DNA of 64,000 nt from Qipengyuania pelagi (lineage in GTDB: Bacteria > Pseudomonadota > Alphaproteobacteria > Sphingomonadales > Sphingomonadaceae). Every line of letters begins with the position of its first letter. Position 1 is the stretch's first letter. The position numbers and the translations under genes were made by a program. A model generated the notes under the pieces. It was given only the letters and a program-made list of their open reading frames with translations. It made no database searches and was not told the DNA's origin. Shown one piece after another: positions 46,476-62,249 of the stretch. The DNA lies in NCBI RefSeq assembly GCF_009827295.1, contig NZ_WTYD01000003.1, forward strand, positions 1-64,000, written 5' to 3'.

Positions 46476-46773
46476 GCCATACTCCTTCACAATGTGCGCC
46501 GCATGGCTGGCCATGCGGTTGGCACTATGGCCGCTCGGGATGGCTCCCGCACGGCCGGCTCAAATCGATCCATGCCGCTGATCGGCACGAACCTGTCCAG
46601 TGATGGGGAAGGAGGGCGCATCGACTTCAGGAGCGATACACGCCGGACGGCCTTGCACGCGGCAGGGCCGAATAAATCTCGTTTCCCCGTCTAGGCTGGA
46701 AATTAAGACCGGCAGATCCCGGTCACCAACTGTCTCGGACGGCTGAATGCCGGATACCTGTTCGCGAAAACGA
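46476..46773 (-). other. rplJ 5' leader region, no gene
   Basis: No open frame of credible quality lies here. A stem CCGCATGG-CTGG-CCATGCGG (46499-46518) ends 12 nt before the rplJ Shine-Dalgarno. It could be part of an L10-binding leader as in other bacteria. I could not place a convincing promoter. Confidence 0.4.
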
Positions 46774-46802
46774 AAAGGCCCGCCATTCGTGGGCGGGCCT
46801 TT
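46774..46802 (-). terminator. Terminator of the 46870-47145 lipoprotein gene
   Basis: GGCCCGCC (46777-46784) and GGCGGGCC (46792-46799) pair with A-T extension. On the minus strand the stem is followed by TTTTCGTTTTCG. It lies 68 bp past the stop. Confidence 0.85.
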
Positions 46803-46869
46803 AGCGTCGGGTGCGTCCGAGTCAAGTGAAAGCCTGAAGCACGGATGCCGCGAAAAGAGGGTGTGCCGC

Positions 46870-47145
46870 TTACATCGGCGTTTCGGTGGCGTCGGGAACC
46901 GGCGTTTCCATCATCGGGTCGGCGGCCATGCCGTCTTCGTTCATAGTCCCGTCATCGTTCATGGTCCCGTCTTCGCTCATGGCGTCATCGGCCATCGGCG
47001 TCTCGGTCATGCCCTGGTCCATAGGCTCGACCGCGGCGGGCTCCATCGAGGTGGTATCGGTGCCGTCGACTTCGTCCGCCGATTCGCCACAGGCGGCGAG
47101 CGAGAGGGCGACGGGAAGGGCGGCGATAAGAGCAAGCTTGTTCAT
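46870..47145 (-). CDS. Small Met/Asp/Thr-rich lipoprotein
   Basis: The 91-aa product has a lipoprotein signal (NKLALIAALPVALSLAAC) and a mature part of repeated acidic units such as DGTMNDDGTMNEDGM, ending DATETPM. Methionines are regularly spaced (13 in 70 residues), a pattern seen in some copper-binding peptides, but function is unknown. Start ATG 47145 follows AGGAGACCGTC. The C-terminus resembles that of the next gene (EATETPM), marking them as tandem paralogues, each with its own terminator. Confidence 0.78.
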   Translation of the reverse strand: MNKLALIAALPVALSLAACGESADEVDGTDTTSMEPAAVEPMDQGMTETPMADDAMSEDGTMNDDGTMNEDGMAADPMMETPVPDATETPM

Positions 47146-47241
47146 GACGGTCTCCTGATGGTGGGGAAGATTACGGCCATGAAATCGCCACAATCGGTGA
47201 AAGTTCCGAAAAATCTGTCGCTTCGGTCCGGGGCGGACACG

Positions 47242-47276
47242 AAAAAGGGCCCCGGCCAATAGGCGGCGGGGCCCTT
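47242..47276 (-). terminator. Terminator of the 47321-47554 lipoprotein gene
   Basis: AAGGGCCCC (47245-47253) and GGGGCCCTT (47268-47276) form a perfect 9-bp stem. The minus strand continues with TTTTC after the stem. Confidence 0.82.
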
Positions 47277-47320
47277 CATCCGAAAGGTCCGGGTGGAGCC
47301 AGGCCCCACCCGAAAGCCTA

Positions 47321-47554
47321 TTACATCGGGGTTTCGGTGGCTTCCGGAGCCGGGGTTTCGGTGACCATGGTGTCTTCGGTCACGGTTTCTTCCATCGGGG
47401 TTTCGCCGGCCATCGGGGTTTCAGCGGCCATCGGCTCGGTGGTCATGACTTCGGTTTCGGTGGCGACGGGCTCCGCAACGGTATCTTCGGCGGCGTTGTC
47501 GCAAGCGACGAGGCCGAAAGCGAGCGGGAGAGCGATAAGAGCGAGCTTCTTCAT
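47321..47554 (-). CDS. Small Thr/Glu/Met/Pro-rich lipoprotein
   Basis: The 77-aa product begins KKLALIALPLAFGLVAC (lipobox GLVAC, lipid cysteine at 18). The mature chain repeats TEPMAAETPMAGETPMEE units and ends EATETPM. It is a tandem paralogue of the neighbouring 91-aa lipoprotein. A good promoter precedes it and a terminator follows, so it is a single-gene unit. Function is unknown. Confidence 0.78.
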   Translation of the reverse strand: MKKLALIALPLAFGLVACDNAAEDTVAEPVATETEVMTTEPMAAETPMAGETPMEETVTEDTMVTETPAPEATETPM

Positions 47555-47616
47555 GGGTAAATGTCCTTTGCCGGTTAGAGCGCGTCGAGATTGGCGCGCC
47601 GCGATTTGGCCGTCAC

Positions 47617-47645
47617 ATTATCGCCTTATTTGGAAGCGCTGCCAA
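47617..47645 (-). promoter_or_regulatory. Sigma-70 promoter of the 47321-47554 lipoprotein gene
   Basis: On the minus strand: TTGGCA (47645-47640), 17-bp spacer, GATAAT (47622-47617). The start would be near 47610, about 55 bp before the gene. It overlaps the last codons of the upstream membrane-protein gene. Confidence 0.6.
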
Positions 47646-48420
47646 GCGGAATTTTTGCATCGCGAAAGAATTGGTTTTCCGTAGGAGGTGCGAGGTCGAT
47701 ATCTGTGCGCCGGGCCGCGTGCCCGGCCGCGAGAGCGGCGGACCCGGCCATGGTCAGTGCAAGGAAGCCGACCACTAGAGAATCGATTATCATCAAGACC
47801 CAGTCTAGCCAGACGGGCGCCCATTTCATCGCCGCTATGGCCAGTCCGTAATGAGGGACCATCAGTGGCAGGAAACCCGCCACGAGCAAAGCGATCGCAT
47901 ACCAGAACGAACCGCGCATGATGGCCACCGAGCGTAACGGGCCGATCCGCGCATTCCCCAACGCCCAAGCCACGGCCCAAGCGGTGAGGTAGATCATCAT
48001 TACCTGCTGGGCCACGCCGCTCGTGATATCGACAGCCAAACCTTCAAGCCCCAGTGGCGCGAGGAGGTTGGGGCCGAAAAGAGCCCACCAAGACTGCGCG
48101 CCGGCGAAGGCGAAGACAAGAGCGAACAAGCCGATCGCTGGCCACTCGATCCGCACCGCACGGGCCGGATCGCCCAGCAGAAGATAGCGGACGAACCAAT
48201 AGCCGGGCAGTCCGATCGCCAGTGTCTTCGCAAAGCCGAACCAAAGCCGTAGCGGATCGCCTTCCGCCGCTTTCGCACCCGCCAGATCGAAATACATGCT
48301 CGCCTGCAGCTCGACGACGTGCTGCGCCATCTCCACCAGAACCGGGATCAGGAACAACAGTGGAAAGGAGAGAGCGAACCTCCATGATTCTCGATAGATG
48401 GTCTTTACGTCGGTCCACAT
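47626..48420 (-). CDS. Integral membrane protein of unknown function in the DUF2975-XRE operon
   Basis: From ATG 48420 the product is 264 aa with about six hydrophobic segments. It begins WTDVKTIYRESWRFALSFPLLF, a pattern seen in uncharacterised inner-membrane proteins with a short cytoplasmic leader. I do not recognise a named family. GAGGGG in the end of the XRE gene lies about 12 bases upstream; ATG 48444 is an alternative start overlapping that gene. It is the third gene of the operon. Confidence 0.72.
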   Translation of the reverse strand: MWTDVKTIYRESWRFALSFPLLFLIPVLVEMAQHVVELQASMYFDLAGAKAAEGDPLRLWFGFAKTLAIGLPGYWFVRYLLLGDPARAVRIEWPAIGLFALVFAFAGAQSWWALFGPNLLAPLGLEGLAVDITSGVAQQVMMIYLTAWAVAWALGNARIGPLRSVAIMRGSFWYAIALLVAGFLPLMVPHYGLAIAAMKWAPVWLDWVLMIIDSLVVGFLALTMAGSAALAAGHAARRTDIDLAPPTENQFFRDAKIPLGSASK

Positions 48421-48424
48421 CGCG

Positions 48425-48637
48425 TCAATTCCCCTCTTCTTCATATCCAAGCAAATCGCCCGGTTGGCAGTCGAGCTCGCGACAGATCGCCTCGAGCGTC
48501 GAGAAACGGATCGCCTTGGCCTTGCCGGTCTTGAGGATCGACAGGTTGGCAAGCGTGAGGCCAACGCGGTCGGCGAGGTCGGTCAGCGTCATTCGCCGCG
48601 CGTGGAGCAGATCGTCGAGTTTGACCCGGACCGGCAT
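48425..48637 (-). CDS. Short XRE-family (Cro/CI-type HTH) regulator
   Basis: The 70-aa protein is little more than a helix-turn-helix: KLDDLLHARRMTLTDLADRVGLTLANLSILKTGKAKAIRFSTL is the core in order, with TLEAICRELDCQPGDLL closing the fold. This is the YozG-like type that accompanies DUF2975 membrane proteins. Its ATG overlaps the DUF2975 stop by one base (TGATG). It is the likely binder of the triple operator upstream of the operon. Confidence 0.88.
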   Translation of the reverse strand: MPVRVKLDDLLHARRMTLTDLADRVGLTLANLSILKTGKAKAIRFSTLEAICRELDCQPGDLLGYEEEGN

Positions 48638-49143
48638 CAGACTGTGCCCTCAAGATCGTCGCGCATGATCGCGCCTTCCTTGAAGATGCGCGCCAGCACC
48701 AGCAGCAGCGGCACGGCGAACCAGCCGGTCAGGGACAGCGACCAGCCGAGATATTCGCCGCTCGTCGCGCTCGCCCAGACCGAAACCTGTCCAAAGGCCA
48801 GATCGACCAGATTGATCGCAAGCAGCGCCCAGGCGATGGTGGCGAGGCGCTTTGCATTTGTTTCGGTAAAAGCCGCGCCTGCCTGCGTATCACGAAGCAT
48901 GGCGATCAGCCGCGTGAAGATAAGATGGGCGGCTCCAACGACTACGAACACGCAGACGCAGGCGAACTTGAGCCAGAAGAATAAAGCTTCGACAGAGCGA
49001 GGACCTTCGAAGGCCCGATCGAACATCGTACGGAACTGGTCGGGATCGGTCACCATCATCGCCAGCAGCAAGGCGAACAGCGCCCCCGCTATCCAATTCA
49101 GCCAATTCGCTGCCCGCAGCATCCAGATCGCCGTTCTCAGCAT
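48637..49143 (-). CDS. DUF2975 membrane protein
   Basis: The 168-aa product from ATG 49143 (GGAG eight bases upstream) has four predicted membrane helices at about 15-35, 57-80, 100-120 and 130-155. It carries the DUF2975 pattern FTETNAKRLATIAWALLAIN. DUF2975 proteins are usually paired with a small XRE regulator, as here. The molecular role is unknown. GTG 49164 is an alternative start without a good ribosome-binding site. It is the first gene of a three-gene operon. Confidence 0.85.
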   Translation of the reverse strand: MLRTAIWMLRAANWLNWIAGALFALLLAMMVTDPDQFRTMFDRAFEGPRSVEALFFWLKFACVCVFVVVGAAHLIFTRLIAMLRDTQAGAAFTETNAKRLATIAWALLAINLVDLAFGQVSVWASATSGEYLGWSLSLTGWFAVPLLLVLARIFKEGAIMRDDLEGTV

Positions 49144-49164
49144 TGGTCGAATCTCCAGGATCAC

Positions 49165-49234
49165 TTATCGAAATTCGATATGGCCTTGTCCGTCCTTATC
49201 GTCAATCGATAAATTGCTTATCGCTTTTCGAGAA
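49165..49234 (-). promoter_or_regulatory. Three TTATCG-N5-CGATAA-type operators upstream of the DUF2975-XRE operon
   Basis: Copies are TTATCG-AAATT-CGATAT (49165-49181), TTATCG-TCAAT-CGATAA (49196-49212) and TTATCG-CTTTT-CGAGAA (49218-49234). The middle copy is perfect and the others have one mismatch each. All have a 5-bp spacer. They cover the 22-91 bp just upstream of the DUF2975 start, the place for an autorepressor. Confidence 0.65.
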
Positions 49235-49289
49235 TTGTGTAGGGGCCCAATCGTCAATCTGACCATTCCCTTGCCTAGGGCTGCACCTG

Positions 49290-49318
49290 TTGACCCCCGC
49301 CGTTTGCCACCCTATATG
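49290..49318 (+). promoter_or_regulatory. Candidate rpoBC promoter
   Basis: TTGACC (49290-49295), 17-bp spacer, TATATG (49313-49318). The start would be near 49325, leaving a leader of about 245 nt before rpoB. That leader has no long open frame in the rpoB direction. Confidence 0.6.
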
Positions 49319-49569
49319 CCGCCGCGACCGCACGCTTCGAGCGAGTTCCGATTCATGCGCGGGAATCGGCACCAGGATGGAAGCGGCGTTTCCATATCGC
49401 GACGCTTGATAAAAGAGCTGCAGCTGCCGACGGATACCCTCATCGAAGGGCCGGTCGGCGATCCGCTGCGGCCTGTTCGCGTCGGCATGGATCTTCAGCG
49501 CGAGAGTTGAATTTGCGGCCTCCCATCGCGGGCAGGTCCGGCACTGCTAGAAAAAGGCGAAAGTCCTGT

Positions 49570-53754
<4,185 letters not shown>

Positions 53755-53831
53755 TCGGGGTGGGGCGGTCGCCTGATGGCCGATCGCCCGCCTCCACCGC
53801 CCCTGATTTATCCCTCAAAGGGAATTGAGAC

Positions 53832-58160
<4,329 letters not shown>

Positions 58161-58190
58161 GCCCCCTTCCATCTCAGTGACGGGATTGAC

Positions 58191-58223
58191 CCCGCCGGAG
58201 CCATGCTCCGGCGGGGTTTTTCT
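58191..58223 (+). terminator. rpoBC terminator
   Basis: CCCCGCCGGAGC and GCTCCGGCGGGG form a perfect 12-bp stem with a 3-nt loop, followed by TTTTTC. Confidence 0.9.
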
Positions 58224-58416
58224 TGCCCTCGATGAGGGTCCGTCAGGCGATGGTTCTATCATATTGATTTCGGATACATTTTGTTAAATGATAACCGATA
58301 CTTACCGACTCGCATCGATTCAGGGCTCGAAAAGCCTTCGGAAATGCGATTGGTTTATCGACTGAATCCGGCCCGGCGTGGGGATGCCTGGGGCGGATCG
58401 CTCACGGAGGCGTCGA

Positions 58417-60753
58417 GTGGGATGCAGGGTGACGCAGGCTTGCGATAGCGCAGCGCTCGTTCGGAAGCGGCGCCTCGAGACGGCCATCGCCACCGGACCG
58501 ATTGCGCAGATCGCGACGAGCCTCACCGCGATCATCCTTGCCGCTGCATTCTATGGTGTCGTGCCGCATCCGGCTCTGGCAGCTTGGCTGCTGTTAGCCT
58601 TCATCCTCCTCGCGATCCGCCATACGATCATCAGGGCCGCGACGTGCGAGACGCTGGACGGTAGCGAGGTGCGCACCCATCTCAACCGAATCGTGGCGGC
58701 AAAGGCTGCGACATCGATCTTCTGGGCTGCGAGCTTCGTGCTCTTTGCGCGCTATGCTTCAGGAGAACGCCTCGCGCTCCTGATCCTCGTCGCCGCGCTG
58801 ACCTTCGTCGGAACGATGCTGCTGCACCGGGGTGTGCCGCGCGCAAGCTTCGTGCATCTGACTGCTATCCTCATCGGCATCACCCTCAGCGCGCTGACAG
58901 TCGCCGGTTCAGCGGCGATATGGGTCGTCCTGCTGCTGGTGCCCTATGCGCTGATCCTCGCACGCTTTACGATCTCGCAGGATCGCGCCTTTGTCGAGGC
59001 GACGATCGGCGAGAATATGCGGCTGGAAAACGAACAGACCGTCCGCCTGCTTCTGAACGAATACGAAACCCAGGCGCAGGACTGTCTGTGGTCGGTGGGG
59101 CCCCGCGGTCGCTTGCGCGATGTGTCGCAGCGTCTCGCCAATTTCCTCGGACAGGATATCGAAGCGGTGGAGGGAACGCCCTTCGGCGACCTGTTCATAG
59201 AAGGTCGGCAGCGCACGCGCCTCGTCGATCTGCTCGCGAACCGGGTTCCGTTCCGCGACGAGATCGTGAAGCTCGACATCAGGGGACAGACGCGGATATG
59301 GCGAGTCAGCGGACGGCCGAAAGCTAATGGCTTCGTCACTGGTGTCCTGCGCGACGTGACCGAAGCTTTCCGCACCGAGGAGCGCGTGCGGTATCTCGCC
59401 TTGCACGACGATCTGACCGGTCTCGCCAACCGCCACGCCTTCACCGAACATTTGCGCGAGCGAATGGGGCTGACCGGTGACCCTGTCCGCAGGATCGCGC
59501 TGTTCTATCTCGATCTCGACGATTTCAAGGCGATCAACGACACGTTCGGCCATCGCACGGCCGATGCGATCCTGTGCGAAGTCGGCTGGCGCCTGAAATC
59601 CCAATTGCGCGAAGCGGACCTCGTCGCGCGGCTGGCTGCGGACGAGTTCGCGATCGTGATCGAAAGCGCGCTTGGCGACGGGATGCTGATCGAACGCGGT
59701 CACCGCCTGCTGGCCGCCATGCGCGAACCCTTCCTGGTCGAGGATCGCCTGATCGAGGTATCGGGCAGCGTCGGCATCGCGCGCTGTTCCGAAGAAGCCT
59801 GCGAGGCGGAGGAGCTGGTGAGGCGGGCTGATCTCGCCATCGTCGCAGCCAAGGCGAAGGGGAGGGGGCAGCTCGCCCTGTTCGACCGCGCGCTTGACGC
59901 AAAGGTCCAGCAACGCCGCCGCACCGAACAGGACCTGCGCGTCGCGCTGCTTGAAGGGGGCCTGCGCGTCCATTATCAGCCCGTCATCGACATCGCGACC
60001 GGGCGGACTACGGCCTATGAGGCGCTGGTGCGCTGGGATCATCCCGAACGCGGGATGTTGCCACCCGACGAATTCCTCGCAATCGCGGAGGAAACCGGAT
60101 TGATCGTCCCCCTGGGGGAATTCGTGATCCGCCAGGCGCTTACCGAGATGGCGGGCTGGAAAGGGAATTTCCGTCTCAGCATCAATCTCTCGCCCAGTCA
60201 GATCCGTTCGGTGGACCTGCTTCCAACCATTGCCGATGCGCTCGCCGCGACCGGGTTCGATCCCAGCCGCATCGAATTCGAGATCACCGAACACGTCATC
60301 CTCCAGGCCGATTCGTCCGCCACTGCGACGCTCGATCGCCTGCGCGCCAGCGGGATCAAGATCGCGCTCGACGATTTCGGGACCGGCTATTCCTCCCTCA
60401 GCTATCTGCGGCGTTTCCCCTTCGACCGGATCAAGATCGACAGGAGTTTCGTGAAGGATCTGACCACCAGTGCCTCGTCCCGCGCGATCGTCAGCACGGT
60501 GATCGCCTTGGGACGCAGCCTGGGGATGCAGGTGACAGCCGAAGGGATCGAGGATCGCGCGCAATTGCAGATCCTCGGCGAATTGGGCTGCGATGAAGCA
60601 CAGGGCTATCTGATCCTCGAACCGCTCGCCGCCTCCGAACTGGACCGGGTGCGTGCGGGGCTGGGGGCGGACCGGGGCGATGGCGTGCTGGACTACGCCG
60701 CCGCGCGCGACGCGATCCTGCGGCGGCGCAAGCAATCAGGACAGAGCGCCTGA
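58417..60753 (+). CDS. Membrane protein with degenerate GGDEF and intact EAL domain
   Basis: About six membrane helices (40-190) are followed by a PAS-like region (about 225-330), a GGDEF domain (about 335-490) and an EAL domain (about 510-760). The cyclase motif reads AADEF in RLAADEFAIVIE instead of GGDEF, so cyclase activity is probably lost. EAL residues are intact (YEALVRW, SINLSPSQIR, FEITEHVI, ALDDFGTGYSSL, RIKIDRSF, TAEGIED), so it likely degrades c-di-GMP, with the dead GGDEF as GTP sensor. GTG 58417 with GGAGG six bases before is preferred over 58378. gltX follows. Confidence 0.88.
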   Translation: MGCRVTQACDSAALVRKRRLETAIATGPIAQIATSLTAIILAAAFYGVVPHPALAAWLLLAFILLAIRHTIIRAATCETLDGSEVRTHLNRIVAAKAATSIFWAASFVLFARYASGERLALLILVAALTFVGTMLLHRGVPRASFVHLTAILIGITLSALTVAGSAAIWVVLLLVPYALILARFTISQDRAFVEATIGENMRLENEQTVRLLLNEYETQAQDCLWSVGPRGRLRDVSQRLANFLGQDIEAVEGTPFGDLFIEGRQRTRLVDLLANRVPFRDEIVKLDIRGQTRIWRVSGRPKANGFVTGVLRDVTEAFRTEERVRYLALHDDLTGLANRHAFTEHLRERMGLTGDPVRRIALFYLDLDDFKAINDTFGHRTADAILCEVGWRLKSQLREADLVARLAADEFAIVIESALGDGMLIERGHRLLAAMREPFLVEDRLIEVSGSVGIARCSEEACEAEELVRRADLAIVAAKAKGRGQLALFDRALDAKVQQRRRTEQDLRVALLEGGLRVHYQPVIDIATGRTTAYEALVRWDHPERGMLPPDEFLAIAEETGLIVPLGEFVIRQALTEMAGWKGNFRLSINLSPSQIRSVDLLPTIADALAATGFDPSRIEFEITEHVILQADSSATATLDRLRASGIKIALDDFGTGYSSLSYLRRFPFDRIKIDRSFVKDLTTSASSRAIVSTVIALGRSLGMQVTAEGIEDRAQLQILGELGCDEAQGYLILEPLAASELDRVRAGLGADRGDGVLDYAAARDAILRRRKQSGQSA

Positions 60754-60817
60754 TCGCCGGGAAAGAACGATTGCGGGCTCTCGCCACCTTCGCGGCCTTT
60801 CGCTATCGCAGCCCGCG

Positions 60818-62197
60818 ATGACCAACGCGCCAACCACCGTTCCTATGACCGTGACCCGCTTCGCCCCGTCCCCGACCGGGCGCCTCCATGTCGGCAATAT
60901 CCGCACCGCGCTGCATAACTGGATGCTGGCGCGCAAGGCGGGCGGGCGGTTCCTGTTGCGGATCGACGATACCGACGCGGACCGCAGCCGCGAGGAATAT
61001 GTGGAGGCGATCCGGGACGATCTGGCCTGGCTGGGCCTTCGTCCCGATGGCGAAGAGCGCCAGTCCGAGCGGTTGCCGCATTACGAGGCGGCGTTCGAAA
61101 GCCTGCGGGAAGCGGCGAGGGTCTATCCCTGCTACGAGACGGCGCAGGAACTCGAACTGAAGCGCAAGATCCAGCTCGGGCGCGGACTGCCGCCGATCTA
61201 CGACCGCGGCGCCCTGGCACTGAGCGAGAAGGATCGTGCAGCGAAGGAAGCCGAAGGGATCGCACCGCACTGGCGCTTCAAGCTCGACCACGACACGCCG
61301 ATCGTGTGGGAAGACGGGGTGCGCGGGAAACAGAAATTCGACGCTGCGCAGCTCTCCGATCCGGTGATCCGCCGCGCCGACGGGTCCTGGCTCTACATGT
61401 TGCCAAGCGCGGTGGACGATCTCGAAATGGGCGTAACCAACGTTCTGCGCGGAGAGGACCACGTATCCAATACCGCCGTTCAGATTCAGATGTTTACCGC
61501 ACTTATTGCTGCGCAGCATAAGGGCGCTGCCATGATGCCGGAATTCGCGCACGAGGCCTTGCTGGTGGGGAGCGAGGGCAAGCTGTCGAAGCGGCTGGGA
61601 GCGCTCGGCTGCGACGCTTTTCGCGAACGCGGGATCGAACCGGATGCGCTGGTCGCCTTGCTCGCTCGTCTCGGAACATCCTTGCCGGTCGAACCGATCG
61701 CGGAAAGGGATAGCCTTGTCGAGACGTTCGACCTCTCCACTTTCGGCCGCGCCCCGGCCCGGTTCGATGACGGCGAGCTCGACCGCATCAATGCCGCGCT
61801 GGTGCACCGAATGGACTATGCCGACGTGGCCGATCGCCTGCCCGACGGGATGGATGCTGCGGGCTGGCACGCGGTGCGGCCCAATCTCGAGAAAGTCGCC
61901 GATGCCGCCGGGATCTGGCGCCTCGTCACGGGACCCGTGCCGGTGCCCGAGCTGTCGGACGAGGATCGCGCTTATTGCGCCATTGCCGCTGACGCGCTCG
62001 TCTGGGGGGAAGACCCTTGGCATTCGCTCACCGGGCGGCTCAAGGATGCGACCGGACGCAAGGGCAAACCCCTGTTCCTGCCGCTGCGGCTGGCGTTGAC
62101 CGGGCAGGCATCCGGCCCCGACATGGGCGAATTGCTGCCGCTGATCGGCGAAGCGGAGGCGCGACGGCGCCTGATGGCTGCGGCGGAGCAGGGCTGA
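60818..62197 (+). CDS. gltX: Glutamate-tRNA ligase
   Basis: The 459-aa class I synthetase has the HIGH-equivalent FAPSPTGRLHVGN, the WRF and LRGEDHVSN tRNA/active-site segments, and the KLSKR motif in GSEGKLSKRLG. It charges tRNA-Glu, and where GlnRS is missing also tRNA-Gln. Starts at ATG 60818 or 60845 are possible; a longer frame into the previous gene is not used. Its stop is 16 bp before the tandem leader of the SulP gene, so they may be co-transcribed. Confidence 0.95.
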   Translation: MTNAPTTVPMTVTRFAPSPTGRLHVGNIRTALHNWMLARKAGGRFLLRIDDTDADRSREEYVEAIRDDLAWLGLRPDGEERQSERLPHYEAAFESLREAARVYPCYETAQELELKRKIQLGRGLPPIYDRGALALSEKDRAAKEAEGIAPHWRFKLDHDTPIVWEDGVRGKQKFDAAQLSDPVIRRADGSWLYMLPSAVDDLEMGVTNVLRGEDHVSNTAVQIQMFTALIAAQHKGAAMMPEFAHEALLVGSEGKLSKRLGALGCDAFRERGIEPDALVALLARLGTSLPVEPIAERDSLVETFDLSTFGRAPARFDDGELDRINAALVHRMDYADVADRLPDGMDAAGWHAVRPNLEKVADAAGIWRLVTGPVPVPELSDEDRAYCAIAADALVWGEDPWHSLTGRLKDATGRKGKPLFLPLRLALTGQASGPDMGELLPLIGEAEARRRLMAAAEQG

Positions 62198-62211
62198 TCG
62201 GGAGACGCTTA

Positions 62212-62249
62212 CCATGATCGGCCAACCATGATCGGCCAACCATGATCGG
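62212..62249 (+). promoter_or_regulatory. Tandem 14-bp repeat creating two coupled five-codon leader ORFs
   Basis: CCATGATCGGCCAA occurs at 62212 and 62226, and CCATGATCGG at 62240. Each ATG (62214, 62228, 62242) is in a different frame. The first two open MIGQP-stop ORFs whose TGA overlaps the next ATG (ATGA). GGGAG at 62200-62204 is nine bases before the first ATG; the third ATG, the SulP start, has no Shine-Dalgarno of its own. Confidence 0.7.

Noticed and set aside
62212..62249. CRISPR-like or satellite repeat
   Set aside because: The unit is 14 bp with no spacers and only three copies; it is explained by start-codon duplication.
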